A DNA stretch of 64,000 bases from an uncultured Pelagibacteraceae bacterium (GCA_902588625.1 CACIPU010000001.1:1-64000); one strand, 5' to 3'; numbered from the stretch's first letter, positions 50,265 to 61,862 are shown. Translations and numbers: made by a program. The notes: generated from the sequence alone by a model not told the origin.

Positions 50265-52056
50265 TTTTTTGTTTTTTTTCAGAAAAAAGTTTTGTTAACT
50301 GGTTTATCATTACATCTCCAAGTTCTTGAACGTCTGCAATTTTTATTGCTTTTTGGTAATATCTCGTAACATCATGACCAATTCCAACAGCAAATATTTC
50401 AACATTTGAATTTTCTTCTATCCATTTTACTGTTTGCTTCAAATGTTTTTCTAAATAATCACCAGAATTTACAGATAAGGTAGAGTCATCTACAGGGGCC
50501 CCATCTGAAATTACCATTAATATTTTTCTTTCTTCTTTTCTATTAGCAATTCTTTTAAAGGCCCAGAGTAAAGCTTCACCGTCAATATTTTCTTTTAATA
50601 AACCTTCTTTCAACATTAAACCAAGATTTTTTTTTGATAATTTCCATGGTTTATTCGCAGCTTTATAAATAATATGTCTGAGATCATTTAATCTGCCAGG
50701 ATTAGATGGTTTATTTTCTAAATTCCATTTTTCTCTACTCTTTCCACCTTTCCAATTTTTTGTTGTAAAACCTAAGATTTCAACTTTAACAGAACATTTC
50801 TCCAAAGTTCTTGATAAAATATCTGCACAAATTGCAGCAACAGAAATAGGTCTACCTCTCATAGAACCTGAATTATCAATTAGAAGAGTAACTACTGTAT
50901 CTTTAAATTCAGTTTCTTTTTCCATCTTATGAGACAATGCTTGAAAAGGATTTATAATTATTCTTGAAAGTTTTGATGAATCTAAAATTCCTTCTTCTAA
51001 ATCAAATTCCCAAGATCTATTTTGTTTTGCTAATAATTGTCTCTGGAGTTTATTTGCAAGTTTTGTAACTAGATTTTGTAAACTAGTAAGTTGTTGATCT
51101 AAGCTTTTTCTAAGTCTTGCAATTTCATCTTCAGACTCTAAGTCTTCAGCGTTTTTTACTTCATCATAATTATTTGTGTATATTTTATACTTCTCTTTTG
51201 CTAACTTTTTATTTATGGATCTTTGTTCTACTGAAATTTCTTTTTCGTTAAATTGATCAACATCATCGCTTTCACTTAAATTTTCAAAGCTACTATCAGA
51301 TATTTTCAACTCAGAATCTTCAACATTTTCGTCATCCTTTTTAGATAAACTGTTGTCTTCATCATTATTTTCAGATTTTGAATTATCTTCTGCTGTGTTT
51401 TCATTTTCTTCTTTTTCTTCTTTAGATTCAGAATCCTTATAATTGAGACTATTAATCAATTTAGAAATTAACTGACTATAAGAACTTTGGTCATTAATAT
51501 TATTATTTAGAAGTTTTAGTTTAGGATTCAGATTATTGTCAAATAATTCTTTCCAGTAGCTGAGTACTTTTTTAGTTGATCTAGTTTGTTTTATATTAAA
51601 AAAATAAGATCTTAAGTACAATTCAAACGCTTCAGTAATAGGAACATCTGCTTCAGTTTTTATTTCATCTATTTTTTTTTCTTTAAATTTATTTTCATAA
51701 CATTCTACTATATTATTTTTTACACCTTTTAACTTATTTGATCCTATTTTTTCATATCTAATTTTTTCAGCTATTGCATATAGGGCTTTACCAGTAGAAC
51801 TTTTAGGTTCATTTTTAATATAAATTTTTTTGTTATTGTATTTGATTTTTAATGCTTCTGAGTCAGCAAATGCCCTCAAATTAGTAAAATCTTGAATATT
51901 TTTTAACTTGATAATTTCTGGTAAATTTAATGAATTTTTTTTTGATGGTAAGTTATTATCAAAACTAATTTCTAAATCATAATTACCCGAAATAGCTTTT
52001 ACAGCTGAAGTAATAGCTGATTTAAATCTTTCTTTTAATATTTCTTGTTCATCCAT
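50254..52056 (-). CDS. cobT: Cobaltochelatase CobT-like (VWA domain)
   Basis: Acidic central region; [47 protein letters not shown]; adjacent cobS. Confidence 0.9.
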   Translation of the reverse strand: MDEQEILKERFKSAITSAVKAISGNYDLEISFDNNLPSKKNSLNLPEIIKLKNIQDFTNLRAFADSEALKIKYNNKKIYIKNEPKSSTGKALYAIAEKIRYEKIGSNKLKGVKNNIVECYENKFKEKKIDEIKTEADVPITEAFELYLRSYFFNIKQTRSTKKVLSYWKELFDNNLNPKLKLLNNNINDQSSYSQLISKLINSLNYKDSESKEEKEENENTAEDNSKSENNDEDNSLSKKDDENVEDSELKISDSSFENLSESDDVDQFNEKEISVEQRSINKKLAKEKYKIYTNNYDEVKNAEDLESEDEIARLRKSLDQQLTSLQNLVTKLANKLQRQLLAKQNRSWEFDLEEGILDSSKLSRIIINPFQALSHKMEKETEFKDTVVTLLIDNSGSMRGRPISVAAICADILSRTLEKCSVKVEILGFTTKNWKGGKSREKWNLENKPSNPGRLNDLRHIIYKAANKPWKLSKKNLGLMLKEGLLKENIDGEALLWAFKRIANRKEERKILMVISDGAPVDDSTLSVNSGDYLEKHLKQTVKWIEENSNVEIFAVGIGHDVTRYYQKAIKIADVQELGDVMINQLTKLFSEKKQKTIH

Positions 52057-52064
52057 TCGAAAAT

Positions 52065-53039
52065 TTATACTTTGATATTAATTGATGATTCTGGTAAATC
52101 TTCGCCAAAACATCTCTGATAATATTCAGCAATTATATTTTTTTCTAAGTCATCACATTTGTTTAAAAAAGTAACTCTGAATGCATATCCAACATCATTA
52201 AATATTTTAGAATTTTCTGCCCAATGTAAAACAGTTCTTGGACTCATAACAGTTGAAATATCACCATTTACAAATCCTTTTCTACTTAAGTCAGCAACCT
52301 TAATCATGTTGGAGATTATTTCTTTACCTTCTTTAGTATTATAACTTTTATTTTTTGCTATGATGATTTCTAATTCTTTATCAAACTTTAAATAGTTTAA
52401 GGTCGTTACTATATTCCATCTATCCATTTGACCTTGGTTGATTTGTTGGGTTCCCTGATAAAGTCCACTTGTATCTCCAAGCCCAATTGTATTTGAAGTT
52501 GCAAATAATCTAAACAATGGATGTTGCTTTAGTATTTTATTTTGATCCAATAGTGTGAAATTTCCTTCTTTTTCTAAAACTCTCTGTATTACAAACATAA
52601 CATCAGGTCGCCCAGCATCATATTCATCAAAAACTAGAGCAATGGGGTTTTGAATAGACCATGGAAGAATACCTTCTTTGAATTCAGTAATTTGTTTACT
52701 GTCCTTAATTACAATTGCATCTTTACCAATCAAATCTATTCTACTTATGTGACTATCTAAGTTTACTCTAATACAAGGCCAATTTAACCTAGCGGCCACT
52801 TGTTCTATATGAGTTGATTTCCCTGTTCCATGATAGCCTTGAATTAGAACACGCTTATTAAATGCAAAACCATAAATTATTGCAAGTGTTGTATCTCTAT
52901 CAAACTTATATGTACTATCTATTTCTGGTACATACTCATTTTTTTTAGAAAAACCATCTATTTTTAAATCAGAATCTATTCCGAACACTTGGTTTACTGA
53001 GACTTTAATATCTGGAACCAAATCAGTTAAATTACTCAT
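52065..53039 (-). CDS. cobS: Cobaltochelatase CobS-like (AAA+)
   Basis: [25 protein letters not shown] Walker [23 protein letters not shown] Walker B. Confidence 0.92.
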   Translation of the reverse strand: MSNLTDLVPDIKVSVNQVFGIDSDLKIDGFSKKNEYVPEIDSTYKFDRDTTLAIIYGFAFNKRVLIQGYHGTGKSTHIEQVAARLNWPCIRVNLDSHISRIDLIGKDAIVIKDSKQITEFKEGILPWSIQNPIALVFDEYDAGRPDVMFVIQRVLEKEGNFTLLDQNKILKQHPLFRLFATSNTIGLGDTSGLYQGTQQINQGQMDRWNIVTTLNYLKFDKELEIIIAKNKSYNTKEGKEIISNMIKVADLSRKGFVNGDISTVMSPRTVLHWAENSKIFNDVGYAFRVTFLNKCDDLEKNIIAEYYQRCFGEDLPESSINIKV

Positions 53040-53044
53040 AATTC

Positions 53045-53563
53045 TTATTTTCTTACCATTGTTAATTTTAAATGACTATAAGCCAAAGTTATTTTTTTTA
53101 ATTTATCCTCAAATTTTTTGTTACCTGAGTTTTTATCAGGGTGATATTTTTTTACAAGGGTTTTGAATGTTTTTTGAATAATGGGCCAACTTGTATCGAA
53201 TTGTAAACCCATTATTTTAAATGCATCTTTATCCTTATCACTCAGCTTTCGTCCATTTAGGCTATTAATTCTTTTTTCTTGATTAAAAAAAATGAATTTA
53301 TCGTTTAAAGCATTAGACCACAGAATATTAAAAAAATTATCTGAAGATGCAAATTGTTGTGTAGGTCGATGCCACGTCATATCTGACTTTAAAAAATTTT
53401 GAATTTCACTTTCTTCCATTCCATCAAAATAATCCCAACTTTTATTGAAAAGTTTAATATGCTCCTTACAAAGTAACTTATATTTTTTACTATTATCTTT
53501 TTCTGTAGGAGCCTTATAATCACCACTTTCACTACAATTTTCCCACTCGCAAATGTTTTTCAT
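53045..53563 (-). CDS. J-domain (DnaJ) protein
   Basis: C-terminal J-domain with [32 protein letters not shown] (HPD motif). Confidence 0.88.
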   Translation of the reverse strand: MKNICEWENCSESGDYKAPTEKDNSKKYKLLCKEHIKLFNKSWDYFDGMEESEIQNFLKSDMTWHRPTQQFASSDNFFNILWSNALNDKFIFFNQEKRINSLNGRKLSDKDKDAFKIMGLQFDTSWPIIQKTFKTLVKKYHPDKNSGNKKFEDKLKKITLAYSHLKLTMVRK

Positions 53564-53606
53564 TGTTTAAAACTATTACATGTTTTAATATTTTAGAAGT
53601 AAAATC

Positions 53607-53858
53607 ATGACGATTCACGATGAAATAAAAAAAAAAATTAGTAAAAATATAAATTTAGAAAATATAATTTTAATTGATAATTCCTATCTTCATAAGAAAC
53701 ATAAGTCTTTTGATATTAATAAAATACATCTTAAAATTATAATAGAGTCGAAAAAACTAAAAAAATTAAGCAAAGTTGACGCACATAAAAAAATCTATTC
53801 TCTTTTAAGAGAGGAAATGAAGAACAAAATCCATGCTTTAGAAATAGAAGTAAAATAA
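53607..53858 (+). CDS. bolA: BolA family protein
   Basis: Size and pattern: HLKIIIESKKLKKLSKVDAHKKIYSLLREEMKNKIHALEI. Confidence 0.85.
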   Translation: MTIHDEIKKKISKNINLENIILIDNSYLHKKHKSFDINKIHLKIIIESKKLKKLSKVDAHKKIYSLLREEMKNKIHALEIEVK

Positions 53859-53862
53859 ATTT

Positions 53863-54975
53863 TTAAAAGTAATATGATTTTAAAAATTTTTTGATTTCAA
53901 CATCTTTTAAGAAAATTTCCTTTGGTTTAGTTGTTTTACCAATTTTTTTTAATAAAATTAAATTAATTTTTTCACTAAAGTTTTTTTTATCTTTTTTCAT
54001 AAAATAAATAATTTTATTTATTTCTTTTTTTTTAAATATTTTTTTAATATTTACTAATAAATTTAAATTATGGTAATGTTTTTTTACTAACAATAATTCT
54101 CGCATTGACAACAATTTTTTTCTATATGATAGTTCACTAGCGACTATCATACCTAGTAGAACTGCTTCACCATGATTTAATTTTTTAGAAAATTTTTTTG
54201 CTCCTTCGAACCCATGAGCAAAAGTATGACCAAAGTTTAAAATCATTCTTAAATTTTTTTCTTTTTCGTCTTTACTAACTATAAAACTTTTTATTTTACA
54301 ACTTTTAAAGATAGCTTTAACTAGAAGTTTATTATCTTTTTGAATTATAATTTTTTTTCCATTTTTAAAAAGCCAAAAGAAAAATTTTTTATCTAATATT
54401 AAGGAATGCTTTAATATTTCTCCGTACCCAGAGACAATTTCTCTTTGAGGCAAACTTTTTAATACAGCAATATCACTTAGAACAAAATCAGGTTGATAAT
54501 ATGTTCCTATAAGATTTTTTCCATGAGGGGTGTTAATCCCTGTCTTCCCTCCGATAGATGCATCGACTTGTGATAATAAAGTTGTTGGAATATTAACATA
54601 TCGCATTCCTCTTTTTGTAAGATTTGCAATAAACGCTGATAAATCTCCTATGATACCTCCTCCAAAAGAAATAACACAATCTGATCTATTAAAATTCATT
54701 TTTAATAAATTTTTAATAATTTTATTTACAACATAAATATTTTTATTTTTTTCATTAGCAGATAATTTATATAATTTTAGCTCATATTTTTTTAATGGCT
54801 TCATTAGTTGAGCTAATAATTTTTTTGGTAATTTTTTGTCACTTATAATGCATATTTTTTTTACTTCTGGTAAATCATTTTTAATTAATTTATCTACATT
54901 TTTTAAAAGATTATTTCCAAAGTAAATTGGATAACTTTTACTTTTTGTTCTTATTATAAGTTTATTTTTTTTCAT
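53863..54975 (-). CDS. aroB: 3-dehydroquinate synthase
   Basis: SFGGGIIGDLSAFIANLTKRGMRYVNIPTTLLSQVDASIGGKTGINTPHGKNLIG, NFGHTFAHGFE. Confidence 0.96.
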   Translation of the reverse strand: MKKNKLIIRTKSKSYPIYFGNNLLKNVDKLIKNDLPEVKKICIISDKKLPKKLLAQLMKPLKKYELKLYKLSANEKNKNIYVVNKIIKNLLKMNFNRSDCVISFGGGIIGDLSAFIANLTKRGMRYVNIPTTLLSQVDASIGGKTGINTPHGKNLIGTYYQPDFVLSDIAVLKSLPQREIVSGYGEILKHSLILDKKFFFWLFKNGKKIIIQKDNKLLVKAIFKSCKIKSFIVSKDEKEKNLRMILNFGHTFAHGFEGAKKFSKKLNHGEAVLLGMIVASELSYRKKLLSMRELLLVKKHYHNLNLLVNIKKIFKKKEINKIIYFMKKDKKNFSEKINLILLKKIGKTTKPKEIFLKDVEIKKFLKSYYF

Positions 54976-55471
54976 AAATATTTATAATTTTTTTTACAAT
55001 ATCTTCTTTAGATAACTTATTACAATCAATTTTATAATTAGCTAATTTATAAATACTTTTCCTTTGATCATAGAGTTTTCTAATTTTTACATTTGTATTT
55101 TTTCCAATTGCCAAAGGTCTTTTTTTATTCCATTTTATTCTCTTATTAATAATATCAAGATTTATATCTAACCAAAAAGAGATAGAGTTTTTTAAAACAG
55201 CATCTCTAATAACTTTATTAATAAAAGCTCCACCACCTAGCGCTATAACACTTTTACTTTTTTTAAGTGATTCTAAAACGACCTTTTCTTCTTCAATTCT
55301 AAAAAAGTCTTCTCCTTTTTTTTTGAAAATTTCAGAAATTTTCATTGAAAAGTTCTTTTCAATATTAGAGTCAGTATCAATAAATTTTAAATTTTGCTTT
55401 TTAGCCACAATTCTAGCTAATGTAGATTTGCCAACGCCCATCATTCCCAATAAAACTACGTTTTTTTTCAC
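54962..55471 (-). CDS. aroK: Shikimate kinase
   Basis: LLGMMGVGKSTLARIVAKK, FIDTDSNIEK, VIALGGGAF. Confidence 0.94.
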   Translation of the reverse strand: MKKNVVLLGMMGVGKSTLARIVAKKQNLKFIDTDSNIEKNFSMKISEIFKKKGEDFFRIEEEKVVLESLKKSKSVIALGGGAFINKVIRDAVLKNSISFWLDINLDIINKRIKWNKKRPLAIGKNTNVKIRKLYDQRKSIYKLANYKIDCNKLSKEDIVKKIINIYEKK

Positions 55472-55545
55472 TGTTAACAGAAATTTTAAATTTGATTTTT
55501 CACAATTATGTCTTATTTATCGAGTGTAAATATAATTTAATAAAT

Positions 55546-55731
55546 ATGCAACTTAGATTAACACCTAGAAAAAACAGAAATTTAATTAGTATAACTTTTA
55601 TAATCAAGGTTGTAATAATCGTACTAGTTTTATTTTTAGGAATATTTTTGCTTAATAAAATTGATTTTCCAACTCCAACAAAACTTATTAAGCAAGAAAT
55701 CAGCAATGATAAGCTTATCACACTTAAATAA
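55546..55731 (+). CDS. Small single-TM hypothetical protein (61 aa)
   Basis: ATG at 55546 in the ORF-track frame; basic N-terminus plus one TM helix; overlaps the next gene. Confidence 0.55.
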   Translation: MQLRLTPRKNRNLISITFIIKVVIIVLVLFLGIFLLNKIDFPTPTKLIKQEISNDKLITLK

Positions 55732-57445
55732 ATTAATATTATTTTTACTGTTTTTCATTTTAGTAAGTTTCGAGCCTTCACTTAGCGAAGACGAACCTGT
55801 TGATATCTGGGCGAATTCAGATGATAACCAAGAAGATTCAAAAGAAATTAGTCAAGGAGAAGATATTCTTATCGAAAAACCGATTTTGTCAGAAAGTATA
55901 AATAAAATAGAAATTAAAATTGATGAAAATATAATTGAAAATCCGAGTCAATCAGTAATTGGAATATTTGACCCTAAAGAAAATAATTTTAATTTAGATA
56001 TGTGGAAAAATACTGATGGAGAGGATATTAAAAAAATTTTAACAAGAATAAATAAAATAGAACTTTCTAATTCTTCAGAAGAATTACTTTTTCAAGTTTT
56101 ATTTACTAACGCGTATCCTCCTAAAAAAAATTTAAGCTCAGAAGAATTTTTAAAAATTAAGATAGATTGGTTGATTTACAAAAAAAGAATTAAAGATTTA
56201 GAATTATTATTAAAAAATAATCCGGACTCGGTACAAAATTCAAAGGCAGTAAAATTTTTAATAAATGAATATTTATCTTCAGCTAATATTAAATCTGCTT
56301 GCGAAAAAATAAATCTCATCCAATCTAAAATTGAAAATAATTATCTAGAAAAGTTTAAAATTTATTGTTTAATAAATAATAATAAACAAGATGAAGCTCA
56401 ATTAATCTATGATCTTTTAGTAGAAAGAGGATTTGAAGATAAATTTTTTGAAGATAAAATTAATTTTCTATTAGGGATTAGTTCAAGCACATCACAAAAA
56501 ATTTTAGATAATAATTTATTAAATTTTTATTTATCATATATTACTAGTGATGACTTTAAATATGAACCTAATGAAAAAACTAATAATTATATTTGGAGAT
56601 ATCTTACTTCCGCAAACTTAATAGAAGTAAATAATCTAGAAAACGAAAACATCATATCAACTTATGAACAAGCTGCAGCAAAAAATTCATTTAATAAGGA
56701 TGAAATATTTAAAATTTATCTTAAAATGGGTTTTAATTTTAACCAACTATCTAACTCACAAGAAATTTATAAAAATTTATCACCCTATAAAGCAAGAGCG
56801 CTAATTTACCAAAGTATTTTATTAACTGATAATATTGAAAAAAAAATTAGATTATCTATTTTACTTAAGGAGCTATTTATTAAAGATAAAATTTTGAATG
56901 TTTATATCCTGGAATTATCAAATATATTAAAATCTATAAAGGCTGATGAAATTCCAGAAAATTATGTTAATTTTGTAAATGAAAATATAGATGAAAAAAA
57001 TAATAATAAGATTAAGTTTGATAATGATATTTTGCATAGATCTAAAGTTATAAGACATTTCATTGAAAAAAATTCTAAATTATCAAGAACAGAAAAAGAT
57101 TTTAAAACTGTTTATAAAAAAATAAAAAGAAATAAGAAATATTTTATTTCTATAAAAGATATTGTTGTACTCGAATCACTTGCTGCTGATGGTATTTCTT
57201 TACCTGAAGATTTAGATTACTCAGCATTATCCACTCAACTCACTGTGCCAAAAAATTTATACGATTTAGTAAATGAAAATCAGCTTGGTTTAGTAATGCT
57301 AAAAATTGTAGAAATAATAGGTGAAGATAATGTTTACAACCTAGATCCAGAGACAGTGTATTTTTTAGTTAAAATACTTAATGAACTCGATTTAAAAAAA
57401 ATTAGAAATAATATTCTAAGTGAAGCTTTGCCAGTTAGAAGTTAG
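55706..57445 (+). CDS. Exported hypothetical protein, helical-repeat-like
   Basis: In-frame ATG at 55706 gives signal peptide MISLSHLNKLILFLLFFILVSFEPSLS; helix-rich body; no family recognised. Confidence 0.6.
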   Translation: MISLSHLNKLILFLLFFILVSFEPSLSEDEPVDIWANSDDNQEDSKEISQGEDILIEKPILSESINKIEIKIDENIIENPSQSVIGIFDPKENNFNLDMWKNTDGEDIKKILTRINKIELSNSSEELLFQVLFTNAYPPKKNLSSEEFLKIKIDWLIYKKRIKDLELLLKNNPDSVQNSKAVKFLINEYLSSANIKSACEKINLIQSKIENNYLEKFKIYCLINNNKQDEAQLIYDLLVERGFEDKFFEDKINFLLGISSSTSQKILDNNLLNFYLSYITSDDFKYEPNEKTNNYIWRYLTSANLIEVNNLENENIISTYEQAAAKNSFNKDEIFKIYLKMGFNFNQLSNSQEIYKNLSPYKARALIYQSILLTDNIEKKIRLSILLKELFIKDKILNVYILELSNILKSIKADEIPENYVNFVNENIDEKNNNKIKFDNDILHRSKVIRHFIEKNSKLSRTEKDFKTVYKKIKRNKKYFISIKDIVVLESLAADGISLPEDLDYSALSTQLTVPKNLYDLVNENQLGLVMLKIVEIIGEDNVYNLDPETVYFLVKILNELDLKKIRNNILSEALPVRS

Positions 57446-57507
57446 CCGGTAATATAAAAAATTACAATTACTTGACTAAAATAGTCTTATAATTTATTCA
57501 TACTTTA

Positions 57508-58032
57508 ATGGCTCTTAGACAGATTTTAACAGAACCTAACAGTATATTAAGACAGAAATCCCTTCCAGTGGATTTGGTTGACGAAAATATTCAAAGTCTT
57601 ATGGATGATATGTTGGAAACGATGTATGGAGCACCTGGCATAGGTTTGGCTGCAATTCAAATAGGTATACCAAAAAGGGTTATAGTTTTAGATATTGATC
57701 AAAAAGAGGGAAAAAAAAATCCTATATTTTTAGTAAATCCGGAGATAATTCAAAAATCAAAAAATTTATCAACATATGAAGAGGGCTGTTTATCAGTGCC
57801 TGGCCAATTTGCTGAGATTGATCGTCCTGATAAATGTAATATTAAATATTTAGATTATTATGGAGTAAAAAAAGAAATCAACGCTGAAGGTATGCTTGCT
57901 ACGTGTATTCAGCATGAAATGGATCATTTAGAAGGTATTTTATTTATTGATTACTTGTCAAAATTAAAAAAAACAATGATTGTAAAAAAACTTTCAAAAC
58001 AAAAGAAAGCACTAGAAAGAATTGTAGTTTAA
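57508..58032 (+). CDS. def: Peptide deformylase
   Basis: APGIGLAAIQIG, EEGCLSVPG, QHEMDHLEGILFIDYLS. Confidence 0.97.
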   Translation: MALRQILTEPNSILRQKSLPVDLVDENIQSLMDDMLETMYGAPGIGLAAIQIGIPKRVIVLDIDQKEGKKNPIFLVNPEIIQKSKNLSTYEEGCLSVPGQFAEIDRPDKCNIKYLDYYGVKKEINAEGMLATCIQHEMDHLEGILFIDYLSKLKKTMIVKKLSKQKKALERIVV

Positions 58033-58048
58033 ATTCAGCGGTATAAAA

Positions 58049-58969
58049 ATGTCATTTAATATAGTTTTTATGGGAACTCCTAAGTTTTCAGTTCCAACTC
58101 TAGATCTGTTACTAAAAAATAAATTTAATATTATAAAAGTTTACACTCAACCACCTAAAAAATCAAAAAGAGGCCAAAAAATTAATTCATCTCCAGTAGA
58201 GGAGTACTGCAAAAAAAATAAAATAAGTTTTAGAAATCCTGAGGTTCTAGATTCTCAAGAAGAGTTTAAGATTTTTGAAAAACTTTCAGCAAACTTAGTT
58301 GTTGTCGTTGCCTATGGAAAAATAATTCCAAAAAGTTTTTTAAAAATAGCTAAATTTGGATTTATAAATATTCATGCCTCCCTGCTACCTAAATGGAGAG
58401 GAGCTGCACCAATTCAAAGAGCAATAATGAATAGAGATAAAAAGATAGGAATTAGTATTATGAAGATAAAAGAAAAATTAGACAGTGGACCTGTTTTAGT
58501 ATCGAAGAAATTTGAACTAGATCAAAATGCAACTCACGATGAAATTGAAAAAAAACTTTCCATAGAAGGAGCAGATTTATTGATTCAGAGTTTAAAATCT
58601 ATTGAAAAAGGGAATTTAAAATTAGTAGAACAAGACGAATCACAAGCCACCTACGCAAAAAAAATAGATAAAAATGAAACAAAAATTAATTGGAACAAAG
58701 ATGCTAATAAAGTTTTAGCGCATATCCATAGCCTTAGTCCTAGCCCTGGCGCTTGGTTTGAGATTGATAAAGAACGTTTTAAAGTTTTAAGAGTTAAAAT
58801 ATCTTCAGAAAATGGTCAACCTGGTTATGTTCTTGATGAAAATTTAACTATTGGATGTGGATTAAATTCCATTCAAATTATTGAATTACAACGCCAGGGG
58901 AAAAATAGACAAACTAGCAAAGAATTTTTACTAGGTAAAAAAATTAGCAAAGGAACGATTCTAATTTAA
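58049..58969 (+). CDS. fmt: Methionyl-tRNA formyltransferase
   Basis: NIVFMGTPKFSVPTL, NIHASLLPKWRGAAPIQRAIM. Confidence 0.96.
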   Translation: MSFNIVFMGTPKFSVPTLDLLLKNKFNIIKVYTQPPKKSKRGQKINSSPVEEYCKKNKISFRNPEVLDSQEEFKIFEKLSANLVVVVAYGKIIPKSFLKIAKFGFINIHASLLPKWRGAAPIQRAIMNRDKKIGISIMKIKEKLDSGPVLVSKKFELDQNATHDEIEKKLSIEGADLLIQSLKSIEKGNLKLVEQDESQATYAKKIDKNETKINWNKDANKVLAHIHSLSPSPGAWFEIDKERFKVLRVKISSENGQPGYVLDENLTIGCGLNSIQIIELQRQGKNRQTSKEFLLGKKISKGTILI

Positions 58970-59706
58970 TGCAAAGATATAAAATCATTATAGAATATGA
59001 AGGGACTTCATTTGTGGGATGGCAATTTCAAAAAAATGGCCAATCTGTTCAAGAAGTATTACAAAAAGCAATATTTAATTTTTCAAAAGAAAAAGTAATT
59101 GTCACAGGAGCGGGAAGAACAGACTCAGGGGTTCATGCCTTGCAGCAAGTAGCACACTTTGATTTAAAAAAAAAAATAAAAAAAAAAAATCTTTTACATG
59201 CTATTAACCATAATATAGTAAATAAATCTGTAACGGTTTTAAAAATTAATAAAGTAAATAAAAATTTTCATTCAAGGTATGATGCTAAAAAAAGAACTTA
59301 TTTATACTTAATTATTAATAGGCAATCACCCTTAGCGATTCAAAAGAACAAAGCTTGGCAGATAAGAAAAAAACTTGATATAAAAGCTATGAAAAAAGGT
59401 GCAAGATTATTATTAGGAACTCACAATTTTTCAACATATAGAGCTGCAGCGTGTGGAGCTAAATCACCCATTAGAACAATGGAAAAAATTTTAATAAAAA
59501 AAAATAAAGATAAAATTTCTTTAAGGTTTACATCTAAATCTTTTTTACAGCAGCAAGTTCGCTCAATGGTTGGTTGTATTAAATATTTAGGAGAAGGAAA
59601 GTGGACTTTAGACAATTTTCAAAAATCATTTAAATCAAAAAATAGAACTAAATGTGCCCCTCCAGCGCCAGCATTTGGATTATATTTAAAAAAAGTTTCT
59701 TATTAA
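58969..59706 (+). CDS. truA: tRNA pseudouridine synthase A
   Basis: IIEYEGTSFVGWQFQKNGQSVQEVL, GAGRTDSGVHALQQVAHF. Confidence 0.96.
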   Translation: MQRYKIIIEYEGTSFVGWQFQKNGQSVQEVLQKAIFNFSKEKVIVTGAGRTDSGVHALQQVAHFDLKKKIKKKNLLHAINHNIVNKSVTVLKINKVNKNFHSRYDAKKRTYLYLIINRQSPLAIQKNKAWQIRKKLDIKAMKKGARLLLGTHNFSTYRAAACGAKSPIRTMEKILIKKNKDKISLRFTSKSFLQQQVRSMVGCIKYLGEGKWTLDNFQKSFKSKNRTKCAPPAPAFGLYLKKVSY

Positions 59707-60632
59707 GTTGCTTCTATTAAAGATTTTACGTGAAGGTCAACACTTTCTCTAAGAGCATTTAAATCATAACCTCCTTCTAAAATAGAAATAACTTTTCCAG
59801 CACAGAGTTTTTTTGCAATTACTAGTATTCTTTTAGTTAAAGTATAATAGTCTTCAGATTCAAGGTTCATTTGAGCAAGAGGGTCATCTTTATGAGCATC
59901 AAATCCAGCTGATAGTAAGATGAATTCAGGTTTAAATTGTTTTAATTTTTTAAAAATAGTTTCATAGGCATTTAAAAATTCATGAGATTGTGTGTCGGCA
60001 CTTAGTGGGACGTTTAATATATTATTTTTATTTCCTTTTTCATTAGCTGCACCAGATCCAGGGTAGTACGGATACTGATGAGAAGAAATATATAAAACAT
60101 TTTCTTTATCATAAAAAATATTTTGAGTTCCATTGCCATGATGAACATCAAAATCAATAATAGCTACTTTCTTTAATTTATACTTTTCCAATAAATAGTA
60201 TGCACCAACGGCTACATTATTATAAACACAAAATCCCATTGCTTTATGTTTTTCAGCATGGTGTCCGGGAGGCCTTACTGCACAAAAAGCATTATTGAAA
60301 TCATTTTTCATCACACCATCTATTGCAGTTAAAATTGAACCTACAGCATCTTTGGTAGCTTCTTTACTACCTGGGGAAACTATTGTATCTCCATCTAGAA
60401 AATTCAAACCTTGTTTAGGAAAAGATTCAGTTATGCTATTCAGGTAGTTTTTATCATGAGCATACTCTAAATATTTAAGATCAAATACTTTAGGTTTTTT
60501 CCAAATTAAACTTTTTGTTTTTGTTTTTTTTAAGTGATCTATAACTACAGTTACACGGTCTGCTCTTTCAGGATGTCCTTGTCCCGTATCATGATTTAAG
60601 TAAGTATCTGTAGTTATTATTCCTGTTTTCAT
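59703..60632 (-). CDS. Histone deacetylase family protein
   Basis: GHPERADRV, AVRPPGHHAEKHKAMGFCVYNNVAVGA, VAIIDFDVHHGNGTQNIFY. Confidence 0.93.
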   Translation of the reverse strand: MKTGIITTDTYLNHDTGQGHPERADRVTVVIDHLKKTKTKSLIWKKPKVFDLKYLEYAHDKNYLNSITESFPKQGLNFLDGDTIVSPGSKEATKDAVGSILTAIDGVMKNDFNNAFCAVRPPGHHAEKHKAMGFCVYNNVAVGAYYLLEKYKLKKVAIIDFDVHHGNGTQNIFYDKENVLYISSHQYPYYPGSGAANEKGNKNNILNVPLSADTQSHEFLNAYETIFKKLKQFKPEFILLSAGFDAHKDDPLAQMNLESEDYYTLTKRILVIAKKLCAGKVISILEGGYDLNALRESVDLHVKSLIEAT

Positions 60633-60692
60633 TTTTAATTTAATTTTTTTAATTGTTTATAATTGGAATTAAAGTTAGATGGTTTAAGAAAT

Positions 60693-61862
60693 TCAAAGTA
60701 TCCTTTTTTTATTCTTTTTCCCAACGTTAAAATAATTTTCTAATATATTTAAATATATATTAGTTAACTTTTTTAGATCCGGCAAAGAAACAGACTCATC
60801 AATTTTATGCATAGTTTTTCCTACTAAACCAAATTCTAAGCAAGGTGCTATTTTTCTTATAAATCTAGCATCAGAAGTTCCACCAGTCGTGGATAACTTA
60901 GGTTTAATTTTAGTAATTTTTTTTATGGTATTTTGAATCATAAAAGTTGTTTTATTTGGTTTTGTTAAAAAAGCCTCACCAGAAATTTCGTATATCACTT
61001 GGAATCTACATTTTGATTTTTTAGTTATTGATCTGAATATAGCGTTTAACTTTTTTTTTAGCGAACTAGAAGAATGTTTGCTATTAAATCTAATATTAAA
61101 TACTGCATTTGCTGATCCTGGGATTACGTTATCTGCATAATTATCTATATTAATTTTAGTTATTTCTAAGTTTGATGCTTGAAAATTTTTTGTTCCTTTG
61201 TCCAATTTAATTTCTTTTAATTTGTTTAAAATTTTAACCATTGAATCTGATGGATTGTTTGCTCTGTGAGGGTAGGCCACGTGCCCTTGCGTACCAATTA
61301 CTGTTAGTCGTCCAGTAATACTTCCTCTTCTTCCAATTTTGATCATTTCCCCAAGTTTATTTGGATTAGTTGGCTCTCCAACTAAGCAGAAATTAATTTT
61401 CTCTCTTTTTCTTTTTAAGAATTCAACTACTTTTTTTGTCCCATGAGTTGCTATACCCTCTTCATCTCCAGTAATTAATAAACTTATAGAACCGTTAAAT
61501 TTTTTATTTTTTGTTTTAAATTTACTTACAGCGGCGACAAAGCATGCGATCGAAGCTTTCATATCGTTAGCACCCCGACCAATTAATTTATTATTTTTAA
61601 CAGCTGGTTTAAAAGGATTTATACTCCACTCACTTATATTTCCTGGCGGAACAACATCTGTATGACCTGCATAACAAAAATTAGGAGATGATTTACCAAG
61701 TTTTGCATATAAATTTTTAATATTTTTAAAATTTATTAATTGGCATTTAAAACCAAGAGATCTTAAATTTTTTGCTAAAAGATTTATTGCTCCAGCATCT
61801 TTTGGAGTTATGCTTGGCCTACGAATTAATTCTTTTGCAAATCTTAGCTCATTAATTGACAT
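60693..61862 (-). CDS. dapE: Succinyl-diaminopimelate desuccinylase
   Basis: FCYAGHTDVVPPGN, GRGANDMKASIACFVAA, LLITGDEEG, TTGGTSDARFI. Confidence 0.94.
   Translation of the reverse strand: MSINELRFAKELIRRPSITPKDAGAINLLAKNLRSLGFKCQLINFKNIKNLYAKLGKSSPNFCYAGHTDVVPPGNISEWSINPFKPAVKNNKLIGRGANDMKASIACFVAAVSKFKTKNKKFNGSISLLITGDEEGIATHGTKKVVEFLKRKREKINFCLVGEPTNPNKLGEMIKIGRRGSITGRLTVIGTQGHVAYPHRANNPSDSMVKILNKLKEIKLDKGTKNFQASNLEITKINIDNYADNVIPGSANAVFNIRFNSKHSSSSLKKKLNAIFRSITKKSKCRFQVIYEISGEAFLTKPNKTTFMIQNTIKKITKIKPKLSTTGGTSDARFIRKIAPCLEFGLVGKTMHKIDESVSLPDLKKLTNIYLNILENYFNVGKKNKKRIL

Noticed and set aside
59703-60632. Histone deacetylase homolog as a eukaryote-like acquisition
   Set aside because: HDAC-family/acetylpolyamine amidohydrolase-like proteins are common in bacteria.
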